Shown: positions 19,915 through 27,924 of the stretch, in pieces
Numbering within the stretch: position 1 is the first letter of the stretch
Layout of the letters: each line of letters opens with the position of its first letter
Source of the DNA: Bacteroidales bacterium
Lineage (GTDB): Bacteria; Bacteroidota; Bacteroidia; Bacteroidales; UBA932
Assembly (NCBI GenBank): GCA_017427885.1
Contig: JAFRRW010000011.1
Location: forward strand, 248,001-312,000
Reading direction: 5' to 3'
DNA: 64,000 bases
Made by a program: the position numbers and the translations under genes
Notes under the pieces: model-generated
Databases searched by the model: none
Told to the model about the DNA's origin: nothing
Seen by the model: the letters and a program-made list of their open reading frames with translations, nothing else

Positions 19915-21267
19915 TTAATACCTGAACACCTTTCCTCCGGCCATCACTTCCTGGGCGACGGGATCGAAGACGGTGAATTCGTGGGTGCGGAGGGCCGCCG
20001 TCACCATTATGCAGGCGATGGAATGGTTGTATCCGGCCATATAGTTGGCGTTGGGCTGCCTGCGGCTGCGGACGCACTCCATCCAGTTGAGCATATGGAG
20101 GTTGGTCATCGGATCGCCGCCGGTGTTGGCGTCGGTGTTGATCTTGACGTTGTCAGCGAGGGAGAAGGACTCCAGTTTGTTCTCCTTCATTCCCATGGCA
20201 GCCGCTTCCCTGGCCGTGAGATAACCGTTGGAAGTCACCTGGTTGGTGTCGAGATTAAGTTCTCCGCCATTGGAATAGTAGATTTCCTTGGTACCCCCGG
20301 CTCCGTTGGTGAAGCGGGAAGAATAAACCACCTGGAATCCCTTTCCGGGCATGTCGGCGGGACCGTAGTCAAGCACTGCGGTCATCGTGTCGTAGTTGGT
20401 GCGGCCGTCCTTCCAGAGATATATGCCTCCGTTGGCGGCTACGCTGCGGGGATAATTGAAACCGGTGAACCAGTGGACCGTATCGATCTGGTGGGCCATC
20501 CACTGTCCGGGGATGCCTGAGGAATAGGGCCAGAAAAGACGGAATTCCAGATATTTGCGGGGATCGAAATCCTCCCAGGGACGGTTCATCAGGTAGCGCT
20601 TCCAGTCAATATCCTCTTCCTGGAGAAGGGAGACCTCCTTCGGGCGGCGCCAGCGGCCGGGCTGGTTGACGTTCCAGGTCATCTCCACCATAACGATGTC
20701 ACCGAACTTTCCGGAACGGATGAAATCGTTGGCCGCGTGGTAGTTGGGGGCGCTCCTGCGCTGGGAACCCACCTGCACGATGGTCCCGGCCTTTTCAATG
20801 GCTTCCTTGGCCTTGCGGGCGTCGGCCATGGACTCGGCGAAGGGTTTCTCAACATAGGCGTCCTTGCCGTTTTCGGCAGCTTCGGCCACGTGGAGGGCGT
20901 GCTGGAAATCGGCCGTGGAAATGATCACGGCGTCTATGTCATTGTCTTCGTAAAGCTGGTCGTTGTTCAGCCAGGTCTTGATCTTATGCCCAAAAATGTC
21001 CTCCATCTTTGCCTTGCCCTCGGCACGACGAAGACTCCAAAGGTCGGAAACCCCGACGATGTCGAAATTCAGCTTGTCCGCGTGGGCCTTGAAGGACGGA
21101 AGCAGGGAGCTCCTGAACCTGTCCGAAAAACCAATGACACCGACATTGACACGGTCGTTGGCCCCGATTATCCTTTTATAACTGGCGGCGCTCATTCCCT
21201 TGCCGCCCATCGTTATACCGGCGGCGACGGCGAAACCAGCCCTTTTCAGAAATTCTCTTCTTTCCAT
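19915..21267 (-). CDS. Gfo/Idh/MocA family oxidoreductase with Tat signal
   Basis: 450-residue exported dehydrogenase. The N-terminus MERREFLKRAGFAVAAGITM carries the twin-arginine motif RREFLK, so a folded protein with bound NAD(P) is probably exported. The Rossmann domain begins VNVGVIGFSDR, and the family lysine lies in DAYVEKPFAESMADA. The C-terminal domain has WMAHQIDTVHWFTGFNYPRS. Neighbours are the PmoA-like lipoprotein downstream and the RelA/SpoT protein upstream (14-base gap). Periplasmic 3-keto-sugar chemistry is a plausible role, inferred from family members. Confidence 0.88.
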   Translation of the reverse strand: MERREFLKRAGFAVAAGITMGGKGMSAASYKRIIGANDRVNVGVIGFSDRFRSSLLPSFKAHADKLNFDIVGVSDLWSLRRAEGKAKMEDIFGHKIKTWLNNDQLYEDNDIDAVIISTADFQHALHVAEAAENGKDAYVEKPFAESMADARKAKEAIEKAGTIVQVGSQRRSAPNYHAANDFIRSGKFGDIVMVEMTWNVNQPGRWRRPKEVSLLQEEDIDWKRYLMNRPWEDFDPRKYLEFRLFWPYSSGIPGQWMAHQIDTVHWFTGFNYPRSVAANGGIYLWKDGRTNYDTMTAVLDYGPADMPGKGFQVVYSSRFTNGAGGTKEIYYSNGGELNLDTNQVTSNGYLTAREAAAMGMKENKLESFSLADNVKINTDANTGGDPMTNLHMLNWMECVRSRRQPNANYMAGYNHSIACIMVTAALRTHEFTVFDPVAQEVMAGGKVFRY

Positions 21268-21281
21268 ATGTGTTCGAATGA

Positions 21282-22397
21282 TTATTGATTGCTTTTTTGT
21301 TTGGACATAAAATGGAGGGTCGAGGCCTTCTCGAAGACCTGGTGTGCCCGTACGGCATTATAAGGGGAAGCGCCGCCCACTTCCGTGTACAGCATCTCAA
21401 GGCCCTTCTCTCCTCCTCCGTTGCAAAGGATATAGACTGTGAGAAGGTCGTGGATGGCTACGGAAGAAGCGATGATGTCTATGTCGGTCCCGCCGAGCTG
21501 GCTCAGCGCAAGCTGATAGGCATCCTCCTCATATTCCTTCTTGAGCCTTTCAACGTCGGCGAGGGTCTGGAAACCCAGCCCCTTCATCACCTTCAGATAC
21601 GGCATGGACGAAGCCTTCTGTATCTCTGCCTGGTTTATGAGGGCTATCTTCCTTGTCAGCGAGCCGAACGGATCCATTTCGAGATATCTACGGAAGGTGT
21701 CTCCGTCCAGCTCGACCTCTTCGAACTTGCCGTTCTCCACAAGACTGTTGATCTTGCGCCTGTAGTCGTTGATGGACGAACGGATGGAACTGAACTGCTC
21801 GTCGGCAAGTTCCAGCATCCCGGCGAGGCGGTTGAGATTCCGGAGATACTCCTTGGGGACTTCTACGCCAGACTTGTAGCCGGTGTCGTGGTTGATGGTG
21901 GCCCAGACGTGCTGAAGGGCCGTGCGCATCTGGATCTCGAAACGCAGTTCGTTCAGTTCCGGCATCGAGGGATCCTTGTACAGCGACTCAGGGATACGGC
22001 AGATATAGTGGAGGGAATCATAGCCAAAACTGTCGAGGTTATGCTGCTTCCTCTTGTCCACGGACTCGTTCCAGTCCACGTCGAAAACGCCTTCCACCAG
22101 GGAGGCGATCTTGTCCACCTCCTCCGAATAGAAGGTGATGACACGGGCGCCCACGATGTCGGTAAGGTCGCTGATCGTACGGTACTTCGACCCCTTGAGC
22201 TCGAGTTTCCCCGCAAGGGAGGCCTCTTCCTTCACCCTCGCCTCGGAACCGGACACATACAGTCCGGCCCTGGATATCAATGACCTGAGTTCCCCGAGGA
22301 CCACCTCCTTCATCTTGTTGAAGACGGGGAGGAGTTCACGGTATTCCTCCAGGATCATCGTACAGTGGAGGTCCAGGCCGTATTCCTTGACATCCAT
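21282..22397 (-). CDS. RelA/SpoT-domain (p)ppGpp synthetase-like protein
   Basis: 371 residues. The synthetase domain occupies about residues 20-205. It has the ATP-binding basic stretch ARVKEEASLAGKLELKG, DLTDIVGARVITFY, the GTP-contacting FGYDSLHYI, and EIQMRTALQHVWATINHD. These match the core motifs of small alarmone synthetases, so the domain looks active. The remaining ~165 residues form a mainly helical C-terminal region I do not recognise; no HD hydrolase, TGS or ACT domain is present. It is the fifth gene of the signalling run, six bases after the STAS gene. The matching hydrolase is a separate gene at the other end of the module. Confidence 0.85.
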   Translation of the reverse strand: MDVKEYGLDLHCTMILEEYRELLPVFNKMKEVVLGELRSLISRAGLYVSGSEARVKEEASLAGKLELKGSKYRTISDLTDIVGARVITFYSEEVDKIASLVEGVFDVDWNESVDKRKQHNLDSFGYDSLHYICRIPESLYKDPSMPELNELRFEIQMRTALQHVWATINHDTGYKSGVEVPKEYLRNLNRLAGMLELADEQFSSIRSSINDYRRKINSLVENGKFEEVELDGDTFRRYLEMDPFGSLTRKIALINQAEIQKASSMPYLKVMKGLGFQTLADVERLKKEYEEDAYQLALSQLGGTDIDIIASSVAIHDLLTVYILCNGGGEKGLEMLYTEVGGASPYNAVRAHQVFEKASTLHFMSKQKSNQ

Positions 22398-22403
22398 GAT
22401 ATC

Positions 22404-22706
22404 CTACTCGATATTGAACAGGGTGGCCATTCCGGTGATGTTGAGGACCTCGCCGACCTGGGAAGTCAGATCCTTCAGTGTCAGGGTTCCGCCGATGGGG
22501 GTCGTCCTCTTGTAGATCGTCATAAGCACCCTGAGGCCGGAAGAACTTATGTACTCGAGACCGGAGCAGTCGATGGTCACATCCCTGATTCCGTTGTCAA
22601 GCTGTTCTGTCACCTGGGTCATGAAATCCCTCGAGGCGAGGGTGTCGAGCCTTCCCGTCACCTTGATGGAGAGGCTGCTGCCTTGTTTGTCAAATTGTGC
22701 TTCCAT
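22404..22706 (-). CDS. STAS-domain anti-sigma factor antagonist
   Basis: 100-residue SpoIIAA/RsbV-like protein. The fold is complete (SIKVTGRLDTLASRDFMTQV through the C-terminal helix), and the phosphorylatable serine is in the YISSSGLRVLMTIY motif. The partner kinase and phosphatase domains are fused in the gene three bases upstream. In partner-switching systems the dephosphorylated form binds the anti-sigma kinase; here the ultimate output could be the adjacent synthetase rather than a sigma factor, which is inference. Confidence 0.92.
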   Translation of the reverse strand: MEAQFDKQGSSLSIKVTGRLDTLASRDFMTQVTEQLDNGIRDVTIDCSGLEYISSSGLRVLMTIYKRTTPIGGTLTLKDLTSQVGEVLNITGMATLFNIE

Positions 22707-22709
22707 ATT

Positions 22710-24830
22710 CTATTGAATCTTTTTCGTCATTGTAAGGATGTTCTTTCCGTCCTTCCTCTCATACACCACGTTATCCATAAGTTTCTTTACAAGGAAGATA
22801 CCAAGACCGCCGATAGGACGTTCCTCCCCGGGGACGTCGAGGTCCGGATCCTCCCTGAGCGTCGGGTCGAAAGGCTTTCCGTTGTCTTTGATCACCATCG
22901 TCGCAATCCCGTCCTTGACGGAAACGGAGATTGACACAGGCCCCTCCTCGGGGGCGTCGTAGGCGTACATCACTGAATTCGTAGCCGCCTCCTCCAGGGC
23001 GAGATTCAGGTCCATCGCCGTCTTCGAATCCAATCCCAGGCTGTCTATCTTGTCAGGGATGGCTTCCAGTTCGTTGATGTCGTTCTTCATCTCCAGCTGG
23101 AAACTCCGTCCTCCCTTATAAGTGATGGCAAGCATCGTGAGGTCGTCGCTCTGCTTGGCTCCCGTAGTGAAGGAGTCGACGGCTTCGTGCATGTTCGTGA
23201 TGATCTCCTTCGGAGAACCTTCTTTCCTGAGGACTTCAATCATCCTTTCCTCCCCGAAAAGGTTCTTGTCTATATCCTCGGCTTCGGTAAGTCCGTCGGT
23301 ATAGAGGAAGATAGTACCGCCGAGAGAAGGCATCTCAGTCTTTTCTGCCTTGAAATCATATCCAGCGATGAGACCGAGAGGAAGATTGGTCTCCATACGG
23401 AGCATCCTGGGTCCCTCCTTCCCGATTATGACCGGAGGATTGTGGCCCGCATTGCAGAAATCCAACTTCCCGGTCCTGAGGTCAAGTTCCCCTATGAACA
23501 TCGTGACGAACATATTCTGCTCGTTCATGTCGGAGAAGGTCTCGTTGATCGACCTCATCACCCCGGCGGGTCCGCTTTCGTGCATTGCCTCGGCCCTGAA
23601 GAGACTCCTGGTGACGGACATCACGAGGGAGGAAGGAACGCCCTTTCCGCTTACGTCGCCGATGCAGAACCAAAGCTTGTTCTTGGAAATGAAATAGTCG
23701 TAAAGGTCTCCTCCCACCTCCTTGGCTGCCGTAAGGGATGCGTACAGGTCGATGTCGTCCCTGTCAGGGAAGGGAGGGAAGGTCTTGGGGACCATTCCCA
23801 TCTGGATTTCGTGGGCTATATAGAGCTCGTTCTCTATCTTCTCCCTGCTCCTTTCCACATCCCTCAGTTTGCTGTATCCCTTAGCGAAACGGTACATAAT
23901 GAATCCCAGCAGGAACAAACCCAGCAGTCCCAGCAAGGAAAGAAGGGTGGTAAGCCGGTTGAGATTGTCGAACATGTCCTTTTCCGGACATACGATGGCC
24001 ATCGACCAGCCGTGTTCTCCGATGGGGGCGTAGAAAGCCATGCTGGAGGTGTCCCTGTATGAGACCCGGCTCTCTCCCTTTTTCTGTGAGACCATATCTC
24101 CGAACACGCTCTCCATTTCCTGCGGCACGGAGTCCCCGCGGGTCTGAACGATAGGTTTCCCGAATTTGTTCAGAATGAAACTGAATGAATTGCCGTAAGC
24201 GGCCGCCCCTTCCTCCACGAGTCTCCTCAACCTCTCCATGGACAGATCGGCATAAAACGCCGCCACTATCACCCCGGAACTGTCCCTGATGGGAATTGAA
24301 TACGTGCATATCATCTCTCCGTCGGTGTGGGAGATGTAAGGATCCGTCCAGCCGCTTTCCCCCATTTCGACGGCATTGATGAACCAATGTCTCTTGGAAA
24401 AGTCGAAATCCTCCGCCCCAAGGTCAAGGGATACCAGTTTCCCGTCTTTCTCCCTGTGCGTGTGGGGATGGAAAGGAACTCCCTGCCTGCCATAGTATCC
24501 GCGGACGAACAGGATCCCCGTTTCCTTCACGATGGGGTTTATCTCCATCAGGTCCTTCGTGATGCCGATCATGTCGGACGGACGCTCGAGACTGCCGGTA
24601 ACGAAATGGGATACATTGTTCACGGCCGTTTCCATGGCCGACATGCTAGATTCGACCAACCTGTTGGCGTTCTCCAGACGTATGGTGGCCATATTCCTGG
24701 CTTCGTCCTGAATACTCTTCTTGGAATAGAAGAACTGGACGGCTGAGATCGTTTCCAAAAGGGCGGCGGCAAGGAAGATTATTCCGAGCCCCCTCGCTGA
24801 AGCCTTTCTTTTTCCCCAGAGTTCTTTCAT
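22710..24830 (-). CDS. Membrane sensor SpoIIE-type PP2C phosphatase fused to an anti-sigma-like ATPase/kinase domain
   Basis: 706 residues. Order: membrane helix (about 10-30), a periplasmic dCache-like sensor (about 35-290, including RSDMIGITKDL-like helices and GWTDPYISHTDG), a second helix (TLLSLLGLLGLFLLGFIMYR), and a PP2C/SpoIIE domain. That domain carries AKEVGGDLYDYF, CIGDVSGKGVPSSL, FLYTDGLTEAED and SDDLTMLAI. The C-terminus is a GHKL ATPase with EEAATNSVMYAY, DNGKPFDP and GGLGIFLVKKL. One protein therefore combines a phosphatase and a putative serine kinase acting on the STAS protein next door. Its start overlaps the upstream kinase gene by four bases. Confidence 0.92.
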   Translation of the reverse strand: MKELWGKRKASARGLGIIFLAAALLETISAVQFFYSKKSIQDEARNMATIRLENANRLVESSMSAMETAVNNVSHFVTGSLERPSDMIGITKDLMEINPIVKETGILFVRGYYGRQGVPFHPHTHREKDGKLVSLDLGAEDFDFSKRHWFINAVEMGESGWTDPYISHTDGEMICTYSIPIRDSSGVIVAAFYADLSMERLRRLVEEGAAAYGNSFSFILNKFGKPIVQTRGDSVPQEMESVFGDMVSQKKGESRVSYRDTSSMAFYAPIGEHGWSMAIVCPEKDMFDNLNRLTTLLSLLGLLGLFLLGFIMYRFAKGYSKLRDVERSREKIENELYIAHEIQMGMVPKTFPPFPDRDDIDLYASLTAAKEVGGDLYDYFISKNKLWFCIGDVSGKGVPSSLVMSVTRSLFRAEAMHESGPAGVMRSINETFSDMNEQNMFVTMFIGELDLRTGKLDFCNAGHNPPVIIGKEGPRMLRMETNLPLGLIAGYDFKAEKTEMPSLGGTIFLYTDGLTEAEDIDKNLFGEERMIEVLRKEGSPKEIITNMHEAVDSFTTGAKQSDDLTMLAITYKGGRSFQLEMKNDINELEAIPDKIDSLGLDSKTAMDLNLALEEAATNSVMYAYDAPEEGPVSISVSVKDGIATMVIKDNGKPFDPTLREDPDLDVPGEERPIGGLGIFLVKKLMDNVVYERKDGKNILTMTKKIQ

Positions 24831-25663
24831 TTCAAAATATCGTCGAGCAATTTATGGAATTCGGGGAAGGCTACCCCGGAGTTGCGTTCAATAATAAGGG
24901 TCTTAAGTCCTGCGTAAGGTCTGAGCAGGCGGGTAATCTCATCAAGGGAGGCGTCGTCCCCGAAGTATCCCTTTACGAAATATTTCCAGAATTCGGCGGA
25001 GGTGCCCTTCCCCATATGGAAAGTTTCCAGGATAAACTCTTCGCTGCTGTGAAGACAACAGATCTCCACCATCCCAAGATCGAAATACGGATGACCGCAG
25101 CAGAAGTCCCCGAGGTCGATGAAATACTCGTTCCCCCCGGAGTCCATCACGGCATTGCTGAACTGGAGGTCGCCGTGGCAGGGGGCGTCACCGTCCGGGG
25201 CGGAATCGATGAAGGCCGCTATCTTCTCCTTTTCCTCTGTCGAGAAGAAAGGATTATCGGAAAGAAGCCTCCTGTCCACGTCCTTCACGTTCTCGAACCG
25301 ACCCTTTCCCAGATGGATGGAGTGAAACCTCCTGCAGAGGGCGGCGAACCTTCGGGCATATTCCTCCACCTTTTCCGGATGGTCGCCCACGGCCCTCGAG
25401 AAGGAAATCTTACCGGGAATGCGCTGGAAGCGGATGCCCAGGCGTGTCCCGTCTGTGACGAGGTCGCCGGGACGGGGGGTGGGAATACCGGCTTCGAAAA
25501 CCTTGTGGGAGAGTTCCAGTTCGTTGATGATAATCTCCCTTGGGGCCGTCTCGTTATAAAGCTTCAACATTATGGAAGGGTCGCTCCGGTGGAAGAAGCT
25601 CTCTCCGTTGGCTCCTTCTCCCGAATGGACGTATTCCGACAGGTCTATCCTCAACGGTTCCAT
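24827..25663 (-). CDS. Aminoglycoside-phosphotransferase-fold kinase, TIGR02172-like
   Basis: 278-residue soluble kinase of the APH/choline-kinase fold. The catalytic loop is PCHGDLQFSNAVM (Asp in HGD, Asn for metal), followed by the metal Asp in YFIDLGDFCCGHPYFDLGM. The N-lobe contains SFFHRSDPSIMLKLYNETAP. The sequence fits the TIGR02172 paralogous group, whose substrate is unknown to me. It is two bases after the HD gene and overlaps the SpoIIE gene by four bases, so it is an integral part of the module. Antibiotic resistance is unlikely. Confidence 0.8.
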   Translation of the reverse strand: MEPLRIDLSEYVHSGEGANGESFFHRSDPSIMLKLYNETAPREIIINELELSHKVFEAGIPTPRPGDLVTDGTRLGIRFQRIPGKISFSRAVGDHPEKVEEYARRFAALCRRFHSIHLGKGRFENVKDVDRRLLSDNPFFSTEEKEKIAAFIDSAPDGDAPCHGDLQFSNAVMDSGGNEYFIDLGDFCCGHPYFDLGMVEICCLHSSEEFILETFHMGKGTSAEFWKYFVKGYFGDDASLDEITRLLRPYAGLKTLIIERNSGVAFPEFHKLLDDILK

Positions 25664-25664
25664 A

Positions 25665-26240
25665 TCAGCCGAAAATTGCTTTTACCAGTTGAACGAACTC
25701 CTTGTAGGCAAAGGTATCCGAAAGGGGTTCCAGGGCTGCGGCAAGGCCCTCGTAATGCCATCTATGGGAAGCCTTGTCCTTGACGTGGAACAGGTTCCAT
25801 ACCTCATCCCCCATTTCGATGTAATCCCTGTAAATAATCCTCGCATTCGAGAGTTTGTCGCCCAGGGCCACCATCTGGGCATCCCTGGAAGAAGCGGCGA
25901 TCCTTTCTATAGCTCCCCTTTTCCTCTCATGCCAGCTATCCTCATCGGCGACCCCATCGATGAACGAATCCGTCTCCACTTCCACGAGGTCGGCTATCCT
26001 GTGGCCGAACTCCTTGCGGATATCCTCGATTGAAATGTCAGTATCCTCCACCGTATCGTGCAGGGCCGCCGCAGCCAGGAGTTCCTGGTCGGAAGTCATC
26101 GTGGCGACGATGGACACGACCTCGAGGGGATGCACTATGTAAGGATAGCCCTTTCCCCGGCGCTCGGTGTTACGGTGGGCGGAAACAGCGAAGCAGATGG
26201 CCCTGTCCAGAAGAGAAGTATCGATGTGAGCGTTCCTCAT
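25665..26240 (-). CDS. Small HD-domain alarmone hydrolase-like protein (RSH hydrolase domain only)
   Basis: 191 residues containing only the hydrolase half of the RelA/SpoT family. The metal and catalytic residues are all visible: His in YIVHPLEVV, the HD pair and following ED in AALHDTVEDT, and the late Asp and Asn in VALGDKLSNARII. This corresponds to stand-alone alarmone hydrolases of the MESH1/SAH kind, which remove the 3'-pyrophosphate from (p)ppGpp. It begins the signalling module, ten bases after the antiporter gene. Confidence 0.85.
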   Translation of the reverse strand: MRNAHIDTSLLDRAICFAVSAHRNTERRGKGYPYIVHPLEVVSIVATMTSDQELLAAAALHDTVEDTDISIEDIRKEFGHRIADLVEVETDSFIDGVADEDSWHERKRGAIERIAASSRDAQMVALGDKLSNARIIYRDYIEMGDEVWNLFHVKDKASHRWHYEGLAAALEPLSDTFAYKEFVQLVKAIFG

Positions 26241-26250
26241 TTCAAAAAGG

Positions 26251-27777
26251 TCAAAGGAGTTCTTCGGGTATGTTATCTTCCGTGTGCTCAGACACGAGGA
26301 TTACCATCATGTCGCCTGGTTTGAGGGCCAGGCTGCCGTGGGGAGCGAGGTAATACTCGCCTCTTTTCAACATTATCACCCTGGTGCCGTGAGGCAGGTG
26401 CAGGTCACGGAGGGTGTTCCCCCTCTTGAGGTCCGACTCTTTCAGGGTGTAGTTCGTGATGTCTCCGAGTTCTTCGGGAATGTCGATTCCGAGTGTGTCA
26501 ACGGGGGGAGCCTCGTCGAGACTTACCTTTAGGAGTTTTGCCACAGGAGCAAGGGTCATCCCTTGGATGATGAGAGACAGGAGGGTGACTACGAACACTA
26601 TGTCGAATATCCTGGTTGCGTTGGCAAGTCCGGCGGCCACAGGAGCCACGGCGAACATTATCGGACCGGCCCCCTTCAGCCCTACCCAAGACACGAAGAG
26701 TTTACCCCTGAAAGACAAAGACTTGACACGGGAGAGGCAAATGAAGACACTAATCGGCCTGGCCACGAACATCATGAACAGGGCCACGCAGATGGCAGAC
26801 ACCGAAACGGAGGGTAAACGTCCCGGACTGGCCAGCAGGCCCAGCATAAGGAACATCAGGAGCTGGGCGAGCCAGGTGATTCCGTCCATCACTTTCTGGA
26901 CGTCCTTCCTGAAAGGCATGTTTACGTCGTTCCCGATAATCAAGCCCGTCACGTAAATTGCCAGGAGGCCGCTGCCCCAGAGCATGGACGACAGGCCGTA
27001 TGAGAAAAAGCCCATCGTGAGGATCAGGATAGCGTAGAGAGGACTGCCGCCGAGGCGGATCTTCTTGAATATCAACGTCGATCCCTTTCCTACCGCATAG
27101 CCGATGGCGGCACCGATAATTATCTTCATCACTAACTCGAAGGCGGCCGACGCTATCAGGGAGCCAGACTTTACAGGCCCGGAAGAAGCCCCCTGAAGGG
27201 CGGCCACCACCCCCACCATGATGATGGTGAGCAGATGGGCCAGGGGGTCGTTACTGCCGGATTCCATCTCCAGCACGGACCCGATATTCTCCTTCAGGCG
27301 GAGCCTCTTGCTACGCAGAAGGGAAAAGACTGAAGCGGAATCGGTGGAGGCCATGACGGAAGCGACGAGCACGCTTTTGGCAAGGGCAACCGACACCGGT
27401 GAGGAACCGTTCCTCCCAAATGTCAGGAACAGGAAGAACGCGGTGAGGGCGACCGTGACCAGGACTCCTACGGTGGAAAGGAGGATTCCCTGTTTCATCA
27501 CGGGCCGGACCTTCTTCATATCCGTTTCCAGGGCGCCGGAAAGGATGATGACGCACATCGCAAGCTCGCCGATTATCTCCGCAGATTCGTAATTGTCAAA
27601 CTTGAGGCCTATGATGTCATTCCCGGCCATCATTCCCACCAGCAGGAATAGCAACAGGGTCGGTATCCCGAACCTGTGTCCCACCTTAGTCATCATCAGG
27701 GCAATGAACACAAGCAACGACAGCACCAGCATCGTGCCGTCTGTGAAAATGGACGCGGATAATACTGAAAACAGCAT
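26251..27777 (-). CDS. K+/H+ (cation/proton) antiporter with TrkA-C domain
   Basis: About 508 residues. Some 12 membrane helices of the CPA1/NhaP2 type cover residues 10-400 (for example FGIPTLLLFLLVGMMAG and MASTDSASVFSLLRSK, the latter with the ion-site Asp). A cytoplasmic RCK_C/TrkA-C regulatory domain follows at the C-terminus (HLPHGTRVIMLKRGEYYLAP...PGDMMVILVSE). RCK_C domains bind nucleotides, in some cases c-di-AMP. I take ATG 27777 (MLFSVLSASIF); the in-frame TTG nine bases earlier is part of the -7 box, and an ATG at 27732 is a further alternative. First gene of the eight-gene run. Confidence 0.88.
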   Translation of the reverse strand: MLFSVLSASIFTDGTMLVLSLLVFIALMMTKVGHRFGIPTLLLFLLVGMMAGNDIIGLKFDNYESAEIIGELAMCVIILSGALETDMKKVRPVMKQGILLSTVGVLVTVALTAFFLFLTFGRNGSSPVSVALAKSVLVASVMASTDSASVFSLLRSKRLRLKENIGSVLEMESGSNDPLAHLLTIIMVGVVAALQGASSGPVKSGSLIASAAFELVMKIIIGAAIGYAVGKGSTLIFKKIRLGGSPLYAILILTMGFFSYGLSSMLWGSGLLAIYVTGLIIGNDVNMPFRKDVQKVMDGITWLAQLLMFLMLGLLASPGRLPSVSVSAICVALFMMFVARPISVFICLSRVKSLSFRGKLFVSWVGLKGAGPIMFAVAPVAAGLANATRIFDIVFVVTLLSLIIQGMTLAPVAKLLKVSLDEAPPVDTLGIDIPEELGDITNYTLKESDLKRGNTLRDLHLPHGTRVIMLKRGEYYLAPHGSLALKPGDMMVILVSEHTEDNIPEELL

Positions 27778-27783
27778 AGTTTT

Positions 27784-27791
27784 CAAATATA
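27784..27791 (-). promoter_or_regulatory. -7 box almost touching the antiporter start codon
   Basis: TATATTTG on the minus strand ends six bases before ATG 27777. If used, the transcript would be leaderless or nearly so, unless the protein starts at ATG 27732, which would give a leader of about 45 nt. No -33 TTG at the usual spacing. Confidence 0.45.
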
Positions 27792-27815
27792 GGCAAAATC
27801 TACATAATTATACCA

Positions 27816-27858
27816 TTTTCCTAAAGGAAAAACTGCTATAGGGAGGATTGAAGCCTCC
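27816..27858. other. Two palindromes in the divergent region before the CNNM gene
   Basis: TTTTCC-TAAA-GGAAAA (27816-27831) and GGGAGG-attgaag-CCTCCC (27841-27858 region) lie side by side between the divergent antiporter and CNNM promoters. They could be operators; no T-run follows either in a way that would make a good terminator. Confidence 0.35.
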
Positions 27859-27902
27859 CCACATAATGCAAACCGACGGTTTCAAGTTTGCCGAATAATC
27901 AG

Positions 27903-27910
27903 TATATTTG
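27903..27910 (+). promoter_or_regulatory. Promoter -7 box for the CNNM/CBS gene
   Basis: TATATTTG, a perfect TAnnTTTG, lies 14 bases before ATG 27925, implying a very short leader. Confidence 0.55.
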
Positions 27911-27924
27911 CAAGTTATTTAATC

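Noticed and set aside
24827..25663. APH-fold kinase considered as an aminoglycoside-resistance gene
   Set aside because: It is locked in a chromosomal signalling operon and resembles the TIGR02172 group rather than resistance enzymes.
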